Positions 1 to 7,552 are shown, counted from the first letter of the stretch. The stretch is DNA of 10,766 nt from CAZCWX01 sp964502465 (GCA_964502465.1 CAZCWX010000595.1:1-10766); one strand, 5' to 3'. Numbers and translations are program-made. Notes: generated by a model from the sequence alone, not told the origin.

Positions 1-862
1 GGCCTGGGACTGGCTTCCAGTAGCTATGGATGATCCCTAAGGCTTCATAGCACTCACGCACCGAGTCTACTAAAATACGGAACGCTACCAGGTCGTAAAT
101 CTGACTAAAGAGCAGATTTTGCGACTGCATTTTCTGATAGATCGAATAGAAGTGCTTCGGGCGACCGTACACATCGGCGGTAATGTCAGATTCAGCTAAC
201 TTCTGTTTCAAAAAAGCGATCACTTCGGCGATATAGTGTTCGCGCTCAGCCTTTTTCTTAGCGACATCCCGCTTGAGTTGGGCATAAACCTCAGGGTGGA
301 GGTACCGTAAGGCGCTGTCTTCCAGTTCACTCTTGAGCCAGTAAATACCTAGACGATGGGCCAGCGGCGCATAAATCTCTAGCGTTTCCTCAGCAATCTC
401 ATGTCGTTTGCTCTCGGAAAGGTAGGAGAGCGTCCGCATGTTATGGGCGCGGTCGGCAAGCTTCACCAGGATCACGCGAATATCGCGTGCCATGGCGATA
501 ATCATCTTGCGAAAGTTTTCCGCCTGACGCTCTTCTCGGGTGGTGAAGTTGATCTGGCTGATCTTGGTGACGCCATCGACGAGACTGGCAATTTCCGGTC
601 CGAACTCTTTTTCGATTTGCTCTAAAGAGGTGAGCGTGTCCTCAACCGTGTCATGCAACAAGCCGGTGACCACACTTGGCACATCAAGTTTCATGTGCGC
701 GATAATCGAGGCGACTTCGACTGGATGCACAAAATATGGCTCGCCAGAGCGGCGCTTTTGCCCATGGTGCATGCGCTCAGAGAAGGCATACGCGCGAGTA
801 ATGAGCGCAGTATCGGCTTCAGGGTGATACGAGTGTACCTTATCAACAAGTTCGCCCAGCAT
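1..862 (-). CDS. rel: Bifunctional (p)ppGpp synthetase/hydrolase, RelA/SpoT family (3' part off window)
   Basis: Translating the minus strand from ATG at 862-860 gives 287 uninterrupted residues that run off the left edge. The N-terminal HD hydrolase domain looks intact: H46 in YFVHP, HDTVED at 70-75 and LADRAHNMR from about 135, with D137. Those metal-binding residues are kept in SpoT and Rel and lost in E. coli RelA, so hydrolase activity is predicted. The synthetase domain begins with GRPKHFYSIYQKMQ at 233-246 and YDLVAFRI at 256-263; the window ends inside it. The TGS and ACT regions would lie outside. The start overlaps the gmk stop by one base (TAATG) and has a strong Shine-Dalgarno site inside gmk, so translation is probably coupled. 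The enzyme is cytoplasmic and sets the alarmone level from GTP/GDP, which fits its position next to guanylate kinase. Family assignment is secure; the in-window part shows no break. Confidence 0.95.
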   Translation of the reverse strand, partial: MLGELVDKVHSYHPEADTALITRAYAFSERMHHGQKRRSGEPYFVHPVEVASIIAHMKLDVPSVVTGLLHDTVEDTLTSLEQIEKEFGPEIASLVDGVTKISQINFTTREERQAENFRKMIIAMARDIRVILVKLADRAHNMRTLSYLSESKRHEIAEETLEIYAPLAHRLGIYWLKSELEDSALRYLHPEVYAQLKRDVAKKKAEREHYIAEVIAFLKQKLAESDITADVYGRPKHFYSIYQKMQSQNLLFSQIYDLVAFRILVDSVRECYEALGIIHSYWKPVPG

Positions 863-1530
863 TATGTCAACCTCCTTCCTAACGCCTCTACAGAGGAAAG
901 CGCGGGCAAGAGTGGAGGACGGAGGAGCCGAGACACCCGGGCACGCTCGGCTGTGATAACTCCCTGCAACAGGGCCACGGCGCGTTCAACCCGATCGTTC
1001 ACCAGCCAATAATCATACGACCATAACTCATTGGCCTCCTCCCGGGCTCGTTGTAAACGCCGGGTAATAACTTCTTCACTCTCCGTATTGCGTAGGCGCA
1101 GCCGGTTTTCCAGTTCCGTCCAGGAAGGCGGGAGGACGAAAATGGATACCGCCTCTCCGTACAGGTGCTTGAGCTGGCGAGCGCCTTGGACATCAACGTC
1201 AAGGAGAAGATCTGTTCCGTAAGCGACCGCTTCCTCGAGAATCACCCGAGGGGTGCCGTAGAAAAATTCGTGCACTTTTGCCCATTCTGCGAACATTCCT
1301 GCCTCGCGTAAACGGGCGAATTGTTCTTCACTCACGAAAAAGTAGTCCTTTCCGTCTACTTCTCCCGTTCTGGGTTGTCGCGTGGTGTATGAGACCGACG
1401 GCTGCAGGTCTGGCTCAAGATTCAGGAGTTGGCGCGCGAGAGTGGTTTTTCCCGCTCCAGAAGGAGCGGAAATAATCAGGAGAATTCCCCGACGAGAAAA
1501 AGAAAATGGGTTATCAATGTCGTCTGCCAT
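862..1530 (-). CDS. gmk: Guanylate kinase
   Basis: The 222-residue product is a guanylate kinase, which makes GDP from GMP and ATP in the cytoplasm. The P-loop APSGAGKTT lies at 22-30. The GMP-binding segment SYTTRQPRTGEVDGKDYFF (47-65) contains the conserved arginines R51 and R54 and the tyrosine Y63. DVDVQGA at 111-117 and the lid-type RRLQRAREE follow. The family is usually about 205 residues; here a proline/leucine-rich tail of roughly 15 residues (from about R204) is extra, and it overlaps the Shine-Dalgarno site of rel. The start is 7 nt after the yicC stop and has only a weak GAG-type ribosome site, so it probably depends on translation from yicC. Its product feeds GTP and ppGpp synthesis by the next gene, rel. 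Confidence 0.96.
   Translation of the reverse strand: MADDIDNPFSFSRRGILLIISAPSGAGKTTLARQLLNLEPDLQPSVSYTTRQPRTGEVDGKDYFFVSEEQFARLREAGMFAEWAKVHEFFYGTPRVILEEAVAYGTDLLLDVDVQGARQLKHLYGEAVSIFVLPPSWTELENRLRLRNTESEEVITRRLQRAREEANELWSYDYWLVNDRVERAVALLQGVITAERARVSRLLRPPLLPALSSVEALGRRLT
871..877 (-). promoter_or_regulatory. Strong Shine-Dalgarno site for rel inside gmk
   Basis: The minus strand reads AAGGAGG here, 8 nt before the rel ATG at 862. It is by far the best ribosome binding site among the genes of this train and supports the chosen start. It lies within the last codons of gmk, so rel can be started independently or by re-initiation at the TAATG junction. Confidence 0.75.
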
Positions 1531-1537
1531 AGTGTAC

Positions 1538-2413
1538 TTACTCTATATTTTGCGCCTGTTCTCGCAATTTTTCTACCTCCTCTTTTGCTGCGACGACCAG
1601 GTGGCGAATTTTTGCGTCATCGGCCTTTGCGCCGATGGTGTTAACTTCCCGCTGAATCTCTTGCAACAGGAAATCAATACGCTTTCCGACTGGATCAGGC
1701 GTATGGAGGAGTTCAGCGAAGGCGTCGAGGTGACTCGACAAACGGACCAGCTCTTCGGTAATGTCGCTCTTCTGGGCGAACGTCGTGACCTCCTGCAGAA
1801 GCCGGCTCTGGTCTATCTCGGTTCCCTGGAGCAGTGTGCGCACGCGTTCTTGGAGTTTGTCGCGCAGGGCGCGCTGGGCAATCATGCTCCGAGAGTGAAT
1901 CGCGCGCCTGATTTTTCCCAGCGTCCCGACCCGGCTGCGCAGATCGCGCTGAAGAAACTTCCCCTCACGAGTCCTTTGACGTTCTAGCGCTGCGAGGGCA
2001 TGGTGGAGTGCTTGCCTGGCCGCGCGCAGTTCTTCCGTGGTCGGTTGTGGTTTTTCCATGACCTGAAGCAGTTCTGGGTGAGAAGCGAGCCAGGAGAGAT
2101 CCATTGCTCCTTCGATACCTAACTCCCGCTGGAGACGCATGAGTGCCAGAGCATATGCCCGTGCCAGTGCAATATTGGGCTGGACGGTATAGGTCCGCGG
2201 TGGCCGACCTGAGAAGGTAAGTGCCAGTTCAATTCTGCCTCGTTTGACCGCTGTCTCGATCAGATCGCGCAATTCCTTTTCCCAGGGCAGATATTCACGG
2301 GGCAGAGTGGTCTTGACTTCGAGAAAACGATGGTTGACTGCCCGCAGTTCCACATGTACCCGACCACCAAGAAAAGGGGCATCCCCACTACCATACCCTG
2401 TCATACTTTTCAT
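1538..2413 (-). CDS. yicC: YicC/YloC family endoribonuclease
   Basis: The 291-residue product matches the YicC/YloC family from end to end. It begins with MKSMTGYG, and the N-terminal half contains ELRAVNHRFLEVK. The C-terminal DUF1732-type region contains GKRIDFLLQEIQREVNTIG, followed by KADDAKIRHLVVAAKEE, and ends with EKLREQAQNIE, the classic ending. YicC proteins are established as endoribonucleases (E. coli YicC and B. subtilis YloC), and YicC has been tied to control of small-RNA stability. The start codon overlaps the rfaE1 stop as ATGA, with AGGA a few bases upstream, so it is probably translationally coupled. The yicC-gmk pair is a common gene neighbourhood. Nothing looks broken. Confidence 0.95.
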   Translation of the reverse strand: MKSMTGYGSGDAPFLGGRVHVELRAVNHRFLEVKTTLPREYLPWEKELRDLIETAVKRGRIELALTFSGRPPRTYTVQPNIALARAYALALMRLQRELGIEGAMDLSWLASHPELLQVMEKPQPTTEELRAARQALHHALAALERQRTREGKFLQRDLRSRVGTLGKIRRAIHSRSMIAQRALRDKLQERVRTLLQGTEIDQSRLLQEVTTFAQKSDITEELVRLSSHLDAFAELLHTPDPVGKRIDFLLQEIQREVNTIGAKADDAKIRHLVVAAKEEVEKLREQAQNIE

Positions 2414-3429
2414 GGGTTTCCTGCTTCCAGCACGGCCTGCAATTCTTCGGGGTGCACTGTAGCTGTGCCGATCTTGCCGACGACGATTCCCGCGGCATAA
2501 TTTGCCAACAGAGTCGCTTCTTCAAAAGAAGCTCCTGCACCAAGTGCGACCGCGCAGGCTGCCAGCACTGTATCCCCAGCACCAGTAACATCAAAGACCT
2601 CGCGTGCCGCCGTAGGAAAATGTTGCACCTCGCCCGCCCGCTTAAACAAACTCATGCCTTCTTCTCCACGCGAGACTAAAACCGCCTCAGTCTGCCACAG
2701 GTCAAGGAGCCGGGTGCCTGCGTCAAGGAGGGCCGACTCGTCATGGATCTCCAGACCTGCGGCCAGTCCGGCCTCTTCCTTATTTGGTTTGACTAAACTA
2801 GCGCCGCGATAGTGGGCAAAGTTGCGTCGCTTGGGATCGATGAGATAGACAAAGTGCTGCTGCTTCCTCAGAGTGGCGAGCAGGGTCAATAATTCTGCGT
2901 CAACCACCCCCTTCCCGTAGTCAGACACCACCACGACGTCGAAATCCTCAAGAGACTTCTGCACAAAGGTTCGTACCCGCGCCCGCCCGCGTCCGTCAGA
3001 CTCAGCTCGCTCTTCTCTGTCGAGCCGAACGACCTGCTGGCTATGGGCAATGATGCGTGTCTTACTAATCGTCATCGCTGCACTGTTGGTGACGACGCCT
3101 GCGATACTGACTCCCCTGGTTGTGAGTTCTTGCAGGAGGTAACGCCCATCCTGATCCTTGCCGACGATGCCGCTGGCCACGACTTGTCCGCCGAGGGTTT
3201 GGATGTTCGTTGCCACATTGCCAGCCCCTCCGGCACTGATACTCTCGCGAGTAATGTGAACGACCGGCACCGGTGCCTCCGGGGAGATACGATGGACTCG
3301 CCCCCAGATGTAGCGGTCGAGCATCAAGTCTCCGACGACGAGCACACGCACCTGAGGAAAGCGACTAACTATATCAGCCAGTCTGGCTTGGGAAGAGTGT
3401 GGCGTACGGGTGGTGAATCGGTGGCTCAT
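2410..3429 (-). CDS. rfaE1: D-glycero-beta-D-manno-heptose-7-phosphate kinase (stand-alone RfaE domain I)
   Basis: The 339-residue product is a PfkB/ribokinase-fold kinase of the RfaE1/HldE-N type. It phosphorylates D-glycero-D-manno-heptose 7-phosphate at C1 on the way to ADP-heptose for the LPS inner core. Visible signatures are GDLMLDRYIWG (33-43), ISPEAPVPV (48-56), SAGGAGNVATN (65-75), KPNKEEA (214-220) and the ATP/catalytic motif DVTGAGDT (280-287), with D286 the likely base. The length fits the kinase domain only. The cytidylyltransferase domain of the fused E. coli HldE is missing, so an rfaE2 gene must be elsewhere. The gene starts 9 nt after the GT4 stop and ends overlapping yicC. 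The ribosome site is weak (GAGAG). It supplies substrate for the heptosyltransferase at 7553-8641. Confidence 0.94.
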   Translation of the reverse strand: MSHRFTTRTPHSSQARLADIVSRFPQVRVLVVGDLMLDRYIWGRVHRISPEAPVPVVHITRESISAGGAGNVATNIQTLGGQVVASGIVGKDQDGRYLLQELTTRGVSIAGVVTNSAAMTISKTRIIAHSQQVVRLDREERAESDGRGRARVRTFVQKSLEDFDVVVVSDYGKGVVDAELLTLLATLRKQQHFVYLIDPKRRNFAHYRGASLVKPNKEEAGLAAGLEIHDESALLDAGTRLLDLWQTEAVLVSRGEEGMSLFKRAGEVQHFPTAAREVFDVTGAGDTVLAACAVALGAGASFEEATLLANYAAGIVVGKIGTATVHPEELQAVLEAGNP

Positions 3430-3438
3430 TGGCTCTCG

Positions 3439-4551
3439 CTAGCACGAGTCAGAGACTCCGAGTAGTTCGTAGTATAACGCTTCATTGCGTTTCGCCATGA
3501 GAGCGGCGTCCCATTGCGAACGGGCGAAGATCTGGCCAGTTCGTCCCAAGATCTTGGCCTGACTCGGCGCCTGAACAAAGCCCCGCAGAGCTGCAGCCAA
3601 GGCGGCATGGTCTTGTGGAGGAACAAGCACCCCCGTCTGCTGATCAGTAATGAGTTCCGGGATGCCGCCGACCTGACTGGCGATCACTGGTAACCCGGCG
3701 GCCAGAGCCTCAATGACTGCGACACCGAGCCCTTCCCATAACGGAACGTGCACGAAGAAGTCGGCTGCGGCAAAGACTCTGGCCACATCAGGACAAAACC
3801 CAGCGAAGTGCACCTCGGCTTCGAGGCCAAGCGAGCGCACGTCCTGCTCAAGAGCGACGCGTAAGCTCCCTTCTCCACACAGCAGATAGCGTAACGGTAT
3901 CCCTTGCGCCTTGAGCTGGTGTGCTGCCTGTAACAGTGTTCGATGACCTTTCCGTTCGACCAGGGCACCGACCGAGAGCACAACATGCTCATGCTCGGCA
4001 AACCCGAAAGATTGGCGGACCTGCGTCCGGAAGGTTGGGTCAGGGGTGAAGCGAGCGGTATCAATACCACTCGGAATCAGGTGGATACGCGTTGCTGGCA
4101 CCTCCGCCGCACGGAGCGCTGCCTGCACGCCCTGAGAGATAGCCACAATGGCATCGACCTGCCGGATGTACAGAAAACGCGTCACTATGCCTTTCTGAAT
4201 GGCGTAGTCCATGCGTCGAGTCACAATCCGTTTCACTGGCAGTCCCTGCAGCCAGGGACTGAGCGCATGGGCGCGGGCCGTGTGAAAATGGACGAGATCG
4301 TACCTGCCGGCACGGACAAGACGGCGCAGGCGCAATCCCGCCCGCAAGTCGAGGTGATTCCGCACTGCGAATGCGCAGACCGGAAGACCGGCAGCCTCAA
4401 GCCGACGGCGCAGAGTCCCTGCCGGGTTAGCTGCCACCATCGAGCGATGCCCGAGGCGGTGGAGATGGGTCGTGAGCTCCAATACTTGGACCTCGCCCCC
4501 GCCCCAATGCTTTTCTGGATTGACGTGGAGGATACTGAGTTTGGGGAGCAT
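3439..4551 (-). CDS. GT4 family glycosyltransferase, LPS-core type
   Basis: From ATG 4551 the product has 370 residues with the GT-B fold of GT4 retaining glycosyltransferases. The N-terminal Rossmann half opens with LSILHVNPEKHWGGGE, a typical nucleotide-sugar enzyme start with a glycine-rich loop. The C-terminal half has SVGALVERKGH, LLCGEG and the EX7E pair in WEGLGVAVIEAL, followed by GLPVIASQVGGIPEL. It probably adds a sugar to the lipid A-core on the cytoplasmic face of the inner membrane; donor and acceptor cannot be told. An ATG at 4587 in the same frame would add 12 residues that do not resemble the family, so 4551 is preferred, although neither start has a good ribosome site. The first 125 nt overlap the 3' end of the upstream fusion gene in another frame. 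Confidence 0.88.
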   Translation of the reverse strand: MLPKLSILHVNPEKHWGGGEVQVLELTTHLHRLGHRSMVAANPAGTLRRRLEAAGLPVCAFAVRNHLDLRAGLRLRRLVRAGRYDLVHFHTARAHALSPWLQGLPVKRIVTRRMDYAIQKGIVTRFLYIRQVDAIVAISQGVQAALRAAEVPATRIHLIPSGIDTARFTPDPTFRTQVRQSFGFAEHEHVVLSVGALVERKGHRTLLQAAHQLKAQGIPLRYLLCGEGSLRVALEQDVRSLGLEAEVHFAGFCPDVARVFAAADFFVHVPLWEGLGVAVIEALAAGLPVIASQVGGIPELITDQQTGVLVPPQDHAALAAALRGFVQAPSQAKILGRTGQIFARSQWDAALMAKRNEALYYELLGVSDSC

Positions 4552-6169
4552 GGTGGTTAAATTTCGTGCCTTCCCACAACTTGGCATACTTCAGGAACAC
4601 ATAGAAGGCTGAGGTCACCGCCACAAAGAAACCGGGGACACCTTCCCAGATACACCCACGCAGGAAGTAAAAGCGGAAAAACCGCCACAAGGGTCGCACC
4701 AGCATATCTGAGATGCGGGCACGCTTGCCACGTTGGAGCAATTCTTGTGACGAAACCTCGGTGAGCGCATTCAGCGTCTGGATGTGATCGCTGATATCTT
4801 CATAGGTGTAGTGGTAGAGGTCGCCGTGGAGTCGGTCCGCTTGCCCACGGAGCAGGACTTTCTCGTGCGGATTCACTCCGCCCCAGCGGACTTTCGTTTT
4901 CCGGAACAAGCGGAGGCGGTATCCGGGATACCAGCCGTGCCACCACCAGCGCCCGAGAAAATAGACGAGGCGAGGGATATAAAACCCATCAACTGCAGGA
5001 TCATTCTGATGGAGTACTGAGAGGATTTCTCTGTGGAGTTCCGGAGAGACCTCCTCATCCGCATCGACGTTCAAGACCCATTCATGGGACGCTTGCGCCA
5101 GGGCAAACCGTTTCTGCTCGACATACCCAGGCCAGGGGCGTTGCAGAATACGATCAGTGTACTCCCGGCAGATGGCGACGGTCTGATCGGAGGAAAAGGA
5201 ATCGACGAGAATAATTTCGTCGCACCACTTCACACTTTCCAAACAGCGACGGATGTTGACGGCTTCATTGAAACAAATAATGCAGCACGAGATCGGTTCA
5301 CGCCGCGCGCACGGATCGGGTTGGAGGGCGATCTGCTCACCCCCTCCTTTTTTGATCACGGACCGAGTCAGGGTATGAGGGTGCCGGGCACGTCGGCGAG
5401 CATATTCCCGGTCCTTGCGCGCCCGTATGCGCACGAGCCGACGCAAGAATGTCTGCCGCTGTGCGCGTGACGGCAAAGGATCTCCAAGATAAGCGTACAG
5501 AAAAGAGAGTCGTTCGCTCAGTCGGGCGCTGTGGCCGAGGGTGCGCTCAAGCTGCACAAGATTCTTGAGACGACGGCGTTGGGTGAGGGACGGGAAGCGA
5601 CGCACCCGGTCGAGATCGACGAGATAAAACTGCCAGTGTGAAACGCCGGACTCTTCAACCAGCAAATTCTCGTCCTTCAAGTCTCCGATATAGACTCCTG
5701 CGGTATGGACGGTCCGAACGAATGCGGCCAAGGCACGGAGAAAGGCACGCTTATGGCGGCGAGGCCAGGTGTGTTGCTGGGTGCGCCAGTACACATTCAG
5801 CGGAATTTGTGTCAGCAGGCCTTCACTCACATAAAAACTCTCGCGCACAGTGCCAGCGACTCGTTTTTCGCATGCAGCTAACGGTCGTGGGACCGGAAAT
5901 CCGCAGGCCTGGAAGAGCTGTGCGCCGTGCCAGGCCAGCCGGGCCGGAGAGCCGTGGAGCAGCGCGTCTGCCCAACGCCTCCACGTCGTTGAGCGATAAT
6001 GTTTGACAACGACGGCACCCGCCGGGAGGAAAACGAGCGTCACCGTTGTCCCCCTCCCACGTTTCAAAACGCGGGAGGCCACGGTTGGCTTGAGCGTACC
6101 AGAGAGGAAATCGACCAGCTCTGGCCGATCTGGCACACAAAAAAGAGTCGAGAGAGAAGGTGTTCCCAC
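4427..6169 (-). CDS. Fusion protein: WaaP/InaA-like LPS sugar kinase plus WaaE/KdtX-like GT2 glycosyltransferase
   Basis: The 580-residue product starts at GTG 6169, with AAGAGG 5 nt upstream overlapping the stop of the previous gene. Residues 1-260 resemble the lipopolysaccharide kinase family (WaaP/InaA type, protein-kinase-like fold): the lysine strand VVVKHY (K56), YIGDLKDENLL (160-170, putative catalytic D163) and LVDLDRVRRF (183-192, putative metal D185/D187). Residues 292-535 are a GT2 glycosyltransferase of the WaaE/KdtX group: ISCCIICFNEA, EIILVDSFSSDQT, the DXD region NVDADEE (367-373), RLRLFRK, and an aromatic C-terminal membrane-associating stretch around WRFFRFYFLRG. A basic linker (about 250-290) joins them. 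The last 48 residues or so are rich in proline, arginine and glycine, lie over the next gene, and are probably read-through sequence. Likely role: phosphorylation of, and sugar addition to, core heptose or Kdo. Confidence 0.87.
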   Translation of the reverse strand: MGTPSLSTLFCVPDRPELVDFLSGTLKPTVASRVLKRGRGTTVTLVFLPAGAVVVKHYRSTTWRRWADALLHGSPARLAWHGAQLFQACGFPVPRPLAACEKRVAGTVRESFYVSEGLLTQIPLNVYWRTQQHTWPRRHKRAFLRALAAFVRTVHTAGVYIGDLKDENLLVEESGVSHWQFYLVDLDRVRRFPSLTQRRRLKNLVQLERTLGHSARLSERLSFLYAYLGDPLPSRAQRQTFLRRLVRIRARKDREYARRRARHPHTLTRSVIKKGGGEQIALQPDPCARREPISCCIICFNEAVNIRRCLESVKWCDEIILVDSFSSDQTVAICREYTDRILQRPWPGYVEQKRFALAQASHEWVLNVDADEEVSPELHREILSVLHQNDPAVDGFYIPRLVYFLGRWWWHGWYPGYRLRLFRKTKVRWGGVNPHEKVLLRGQADRLHGDLYHYTYEDISDHIQTLNALTEVSSQELLQRGKRARISDMLVRPLWRFFRFYFLRGCIWEGVPGFFVAVTSAFYVFLKYAKLWEGTKFNHHAPQTQYPPRQSRKALGRGRGPSIGAHDPSPPPRASLDGGS

Positions 6170-6178
6170 CAGAGCCTC

Positions 6179-7414
6179 TTACATATATCCCAAGTCAGTG
6201 AGCCGTTTTTCGATCAGGGCCTGCTCTTCGGCGCTCATCAGCAGACCAGGACTCGGGGCGAGCGGTCCCTGTTGCAGCGCTTCAATACGCTGGCGTAATG
6301 TCGCGGTGATGTCGGGGCGGTGGGATGCCAGGTTATGACGTTCGCGCGGGTCTGCAGGGAGAGCATACAACTCTTCGGCAATCTGTGGGTTCTGCGGGGC
6401 ATAAATGTACTTCCACTCCTCCGTCCGCCAGCCGACCCGGCGATCGCGTGCATCTGAACGTATCCGTAAGAACGCTTCGAGGTAGGCTTCAAGGTGCAAC
6501 GGCGTATCGGTCTGCAGGGCAGGCTTCAGGCTCTGACCGTGGAGACCTGGCGGGACGGGGAGGTCAAGCAGGTCAAGGATCGTCGGGAGCGCATCTATTT
6601 GTCGAACCAATTGTGATACCTGCCGGCCTGCCGGGAAGTCTGCCTGACCGTTGAGGAAAGTAAAGACCAGCGGGACACGAATCAGGTCTTCATACACATC
6701 CATTTCGTGGCCCTCTCGCTTCACCGTATTACGCCCCAACAGGTCGCGGGACAAGCGGTACAGGCGGTAACGAAAATCGGTCTTGACCACCCGCTCGCCA
6801 TGGTCACCATGTACGACAACCAACGTATTCGCGGGAATCTCTGTCAGCAGGGTGGCGAGTTCGGCATCAAGCGACGAGAGCGCGCGTTCGTAGCGATTGC
6901 GCCCATAGGTCCGAGAGTGAAACGCCGGAAGAATGTGGCGGTGATGGTGCAGCTCCCACAGATGTAAAAAAAGAAACCAGGGGGACTGCAAGGCGCCAGC
7001 ATGCAGGCGGTGGCGGAAATCTGCTCCCCATGCGGTAGAGAGATAGGCTGACCCTTCACGAAAATGATAGGCGTCAAACCCTCTGTCGAGTCCAGTCTCG
7101 GGAAAGAGCGGACCACTGACCTCGGCATAGGTGTGATAGCCATGCTCGCGTAACGTCTCTACCAACGAGGAGACCGCGGGCGTCAGTTTGAGTCCAAAGA
7201 TCGAGCGAATCCCATGCACGAACGAATAGGTGCCGGTCAGCAGGCTGGCGACACACGGTGTGGTGGAAGCAGCTGAGGAAACCGCCTGGGTACAGGCCAC
7301 TCCTGAGCGGACTAAGCGATCAAGCACCGGAGTGCGTGCCCAGCGTTGGGTCCCGTACAGCGCATCCGCCCGGAGGCAATCAATGAGCAAAAAGAGCACG
7401 TTCGGTCTGGTCAT
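6179..7414 (-). CDS. Sulfatase-like alkaline-phosphatase-superfamily hydrolase/transferase with Thr nucleophile
   Basis: The 411-residue product has the sulfatase-family layout: N-terminal metal strand PNVLFLLIDCLRAD (D12), nucleophile region STTPCVASLLTG (50-61), VVHGDHGE (200-207) as the second metal cluster, GHEMDVYEDLIRVPL around H236, and a C-terminal WKYIY (334-338) followed by ELYALPADPRERHNL, typical of sulfatases. At the position of the formylglycine cysteine, two residues before proline, there is T51; the only nearby cysteine, C54, follows the proline. The CXPSR maturation motif is therefore absent and the enzyme is unlikely to be a formylglycine sulfatase. Thr is the nucleophile in phosphoethanolamine and phosphoglycerol transferases of this superfamily. 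No signal peptide or membrane span is visible, so a cytoplasmic place is likely. It sits between LPS genes, 9 nt before the kinase/GT2 fusion; a role in core decoration is inference. Confidence 0.82.
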   Translation of the reverse strand: MTRPNVLFLLIDCLRADALYGTQRWARTPVLDRLVRSGVACTQAVSSAASTTPCVASLLTGTYSFVHGIRSIFGLKLTPAVSSLVETLREHGYHTYAEVSGPLFPETGLDRGFDAYHFREGSAYLSTAWGADFRHRLHAGALQSPWFLFLHLWELHHHRHILPAFHSRTYGRNRYERALSSLDAELATLLTEIPANTLVVVHGDHGERVVKTDFRYRLYRLSRDLLGRNTVKREGHEMDVYEDLIRVPLVFTFLNGQADFPAGRQVSQLVRQIDALPTILDLLDLPVPPGLHGQSLKPALQTDTPLHLEAYLEAFLRIRSDARDRRVGWRTEEWKYIYAPQNPQIAEELYALPADPRERHNLASHRPDITATLRQRIEALQQGPLAPSPGLLMSAEEQALIEKRLTDLGYM

Positions 7415-7552
7415 AGATGAACAGTCAACTCTGTCTTAGCGGTTTTCAGTAAAGACAGGGACATATCGGCAGGAGGTCAATTTTGCAAGGTCGATACTCG
7501 AAGAAGAGTATGTTCGTTGCTGGCTGATTGCGAAAAGCTGACCGCCGACCGT
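7415..7552. repeat. 138-nt spacer with four-unit NGCTGAN heptamer array at 7522-7549
   Basis: This is the only gap over 10 nt inside the LPS-to-rel gene train. Positions 7522-7549 on the plus strand break into four 7-mers, GGCTGAT, TGCGAAA, AGCTGAC and CGCCGAC, degenerate copies of NGCTGAN. A short hairpin (TACTC/GAGTA, near 7495-7510) stands next to it. A TTGACC hexamer on the minus strand, near 7480, could be a -35 box for the sulfatase-like gene, but no convincing -10 partner is seen. The break may mark a secondary promoter or a repeat insertion within the operon. Confidence 0.5.

Noticed and set aside
1382..1987. Plus-strand open frame of 201 codons opposite yicC and gmk
   Set aside because: Antisense shadow of two well-recognised genes; no independent signal.
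3943..4560. Long plus-strand open frame of 205 codons opposite the GT4 gene
   Set aside because: It is the antisense of a clear GT4 gene; the translated sequence has no family pattern.
6179..7414. Formylglycine-dependent sulfatase assignment
   Set aside because: The cysteine or serine required two residues before the proline is T51, and R after the serine is replaced by V55.
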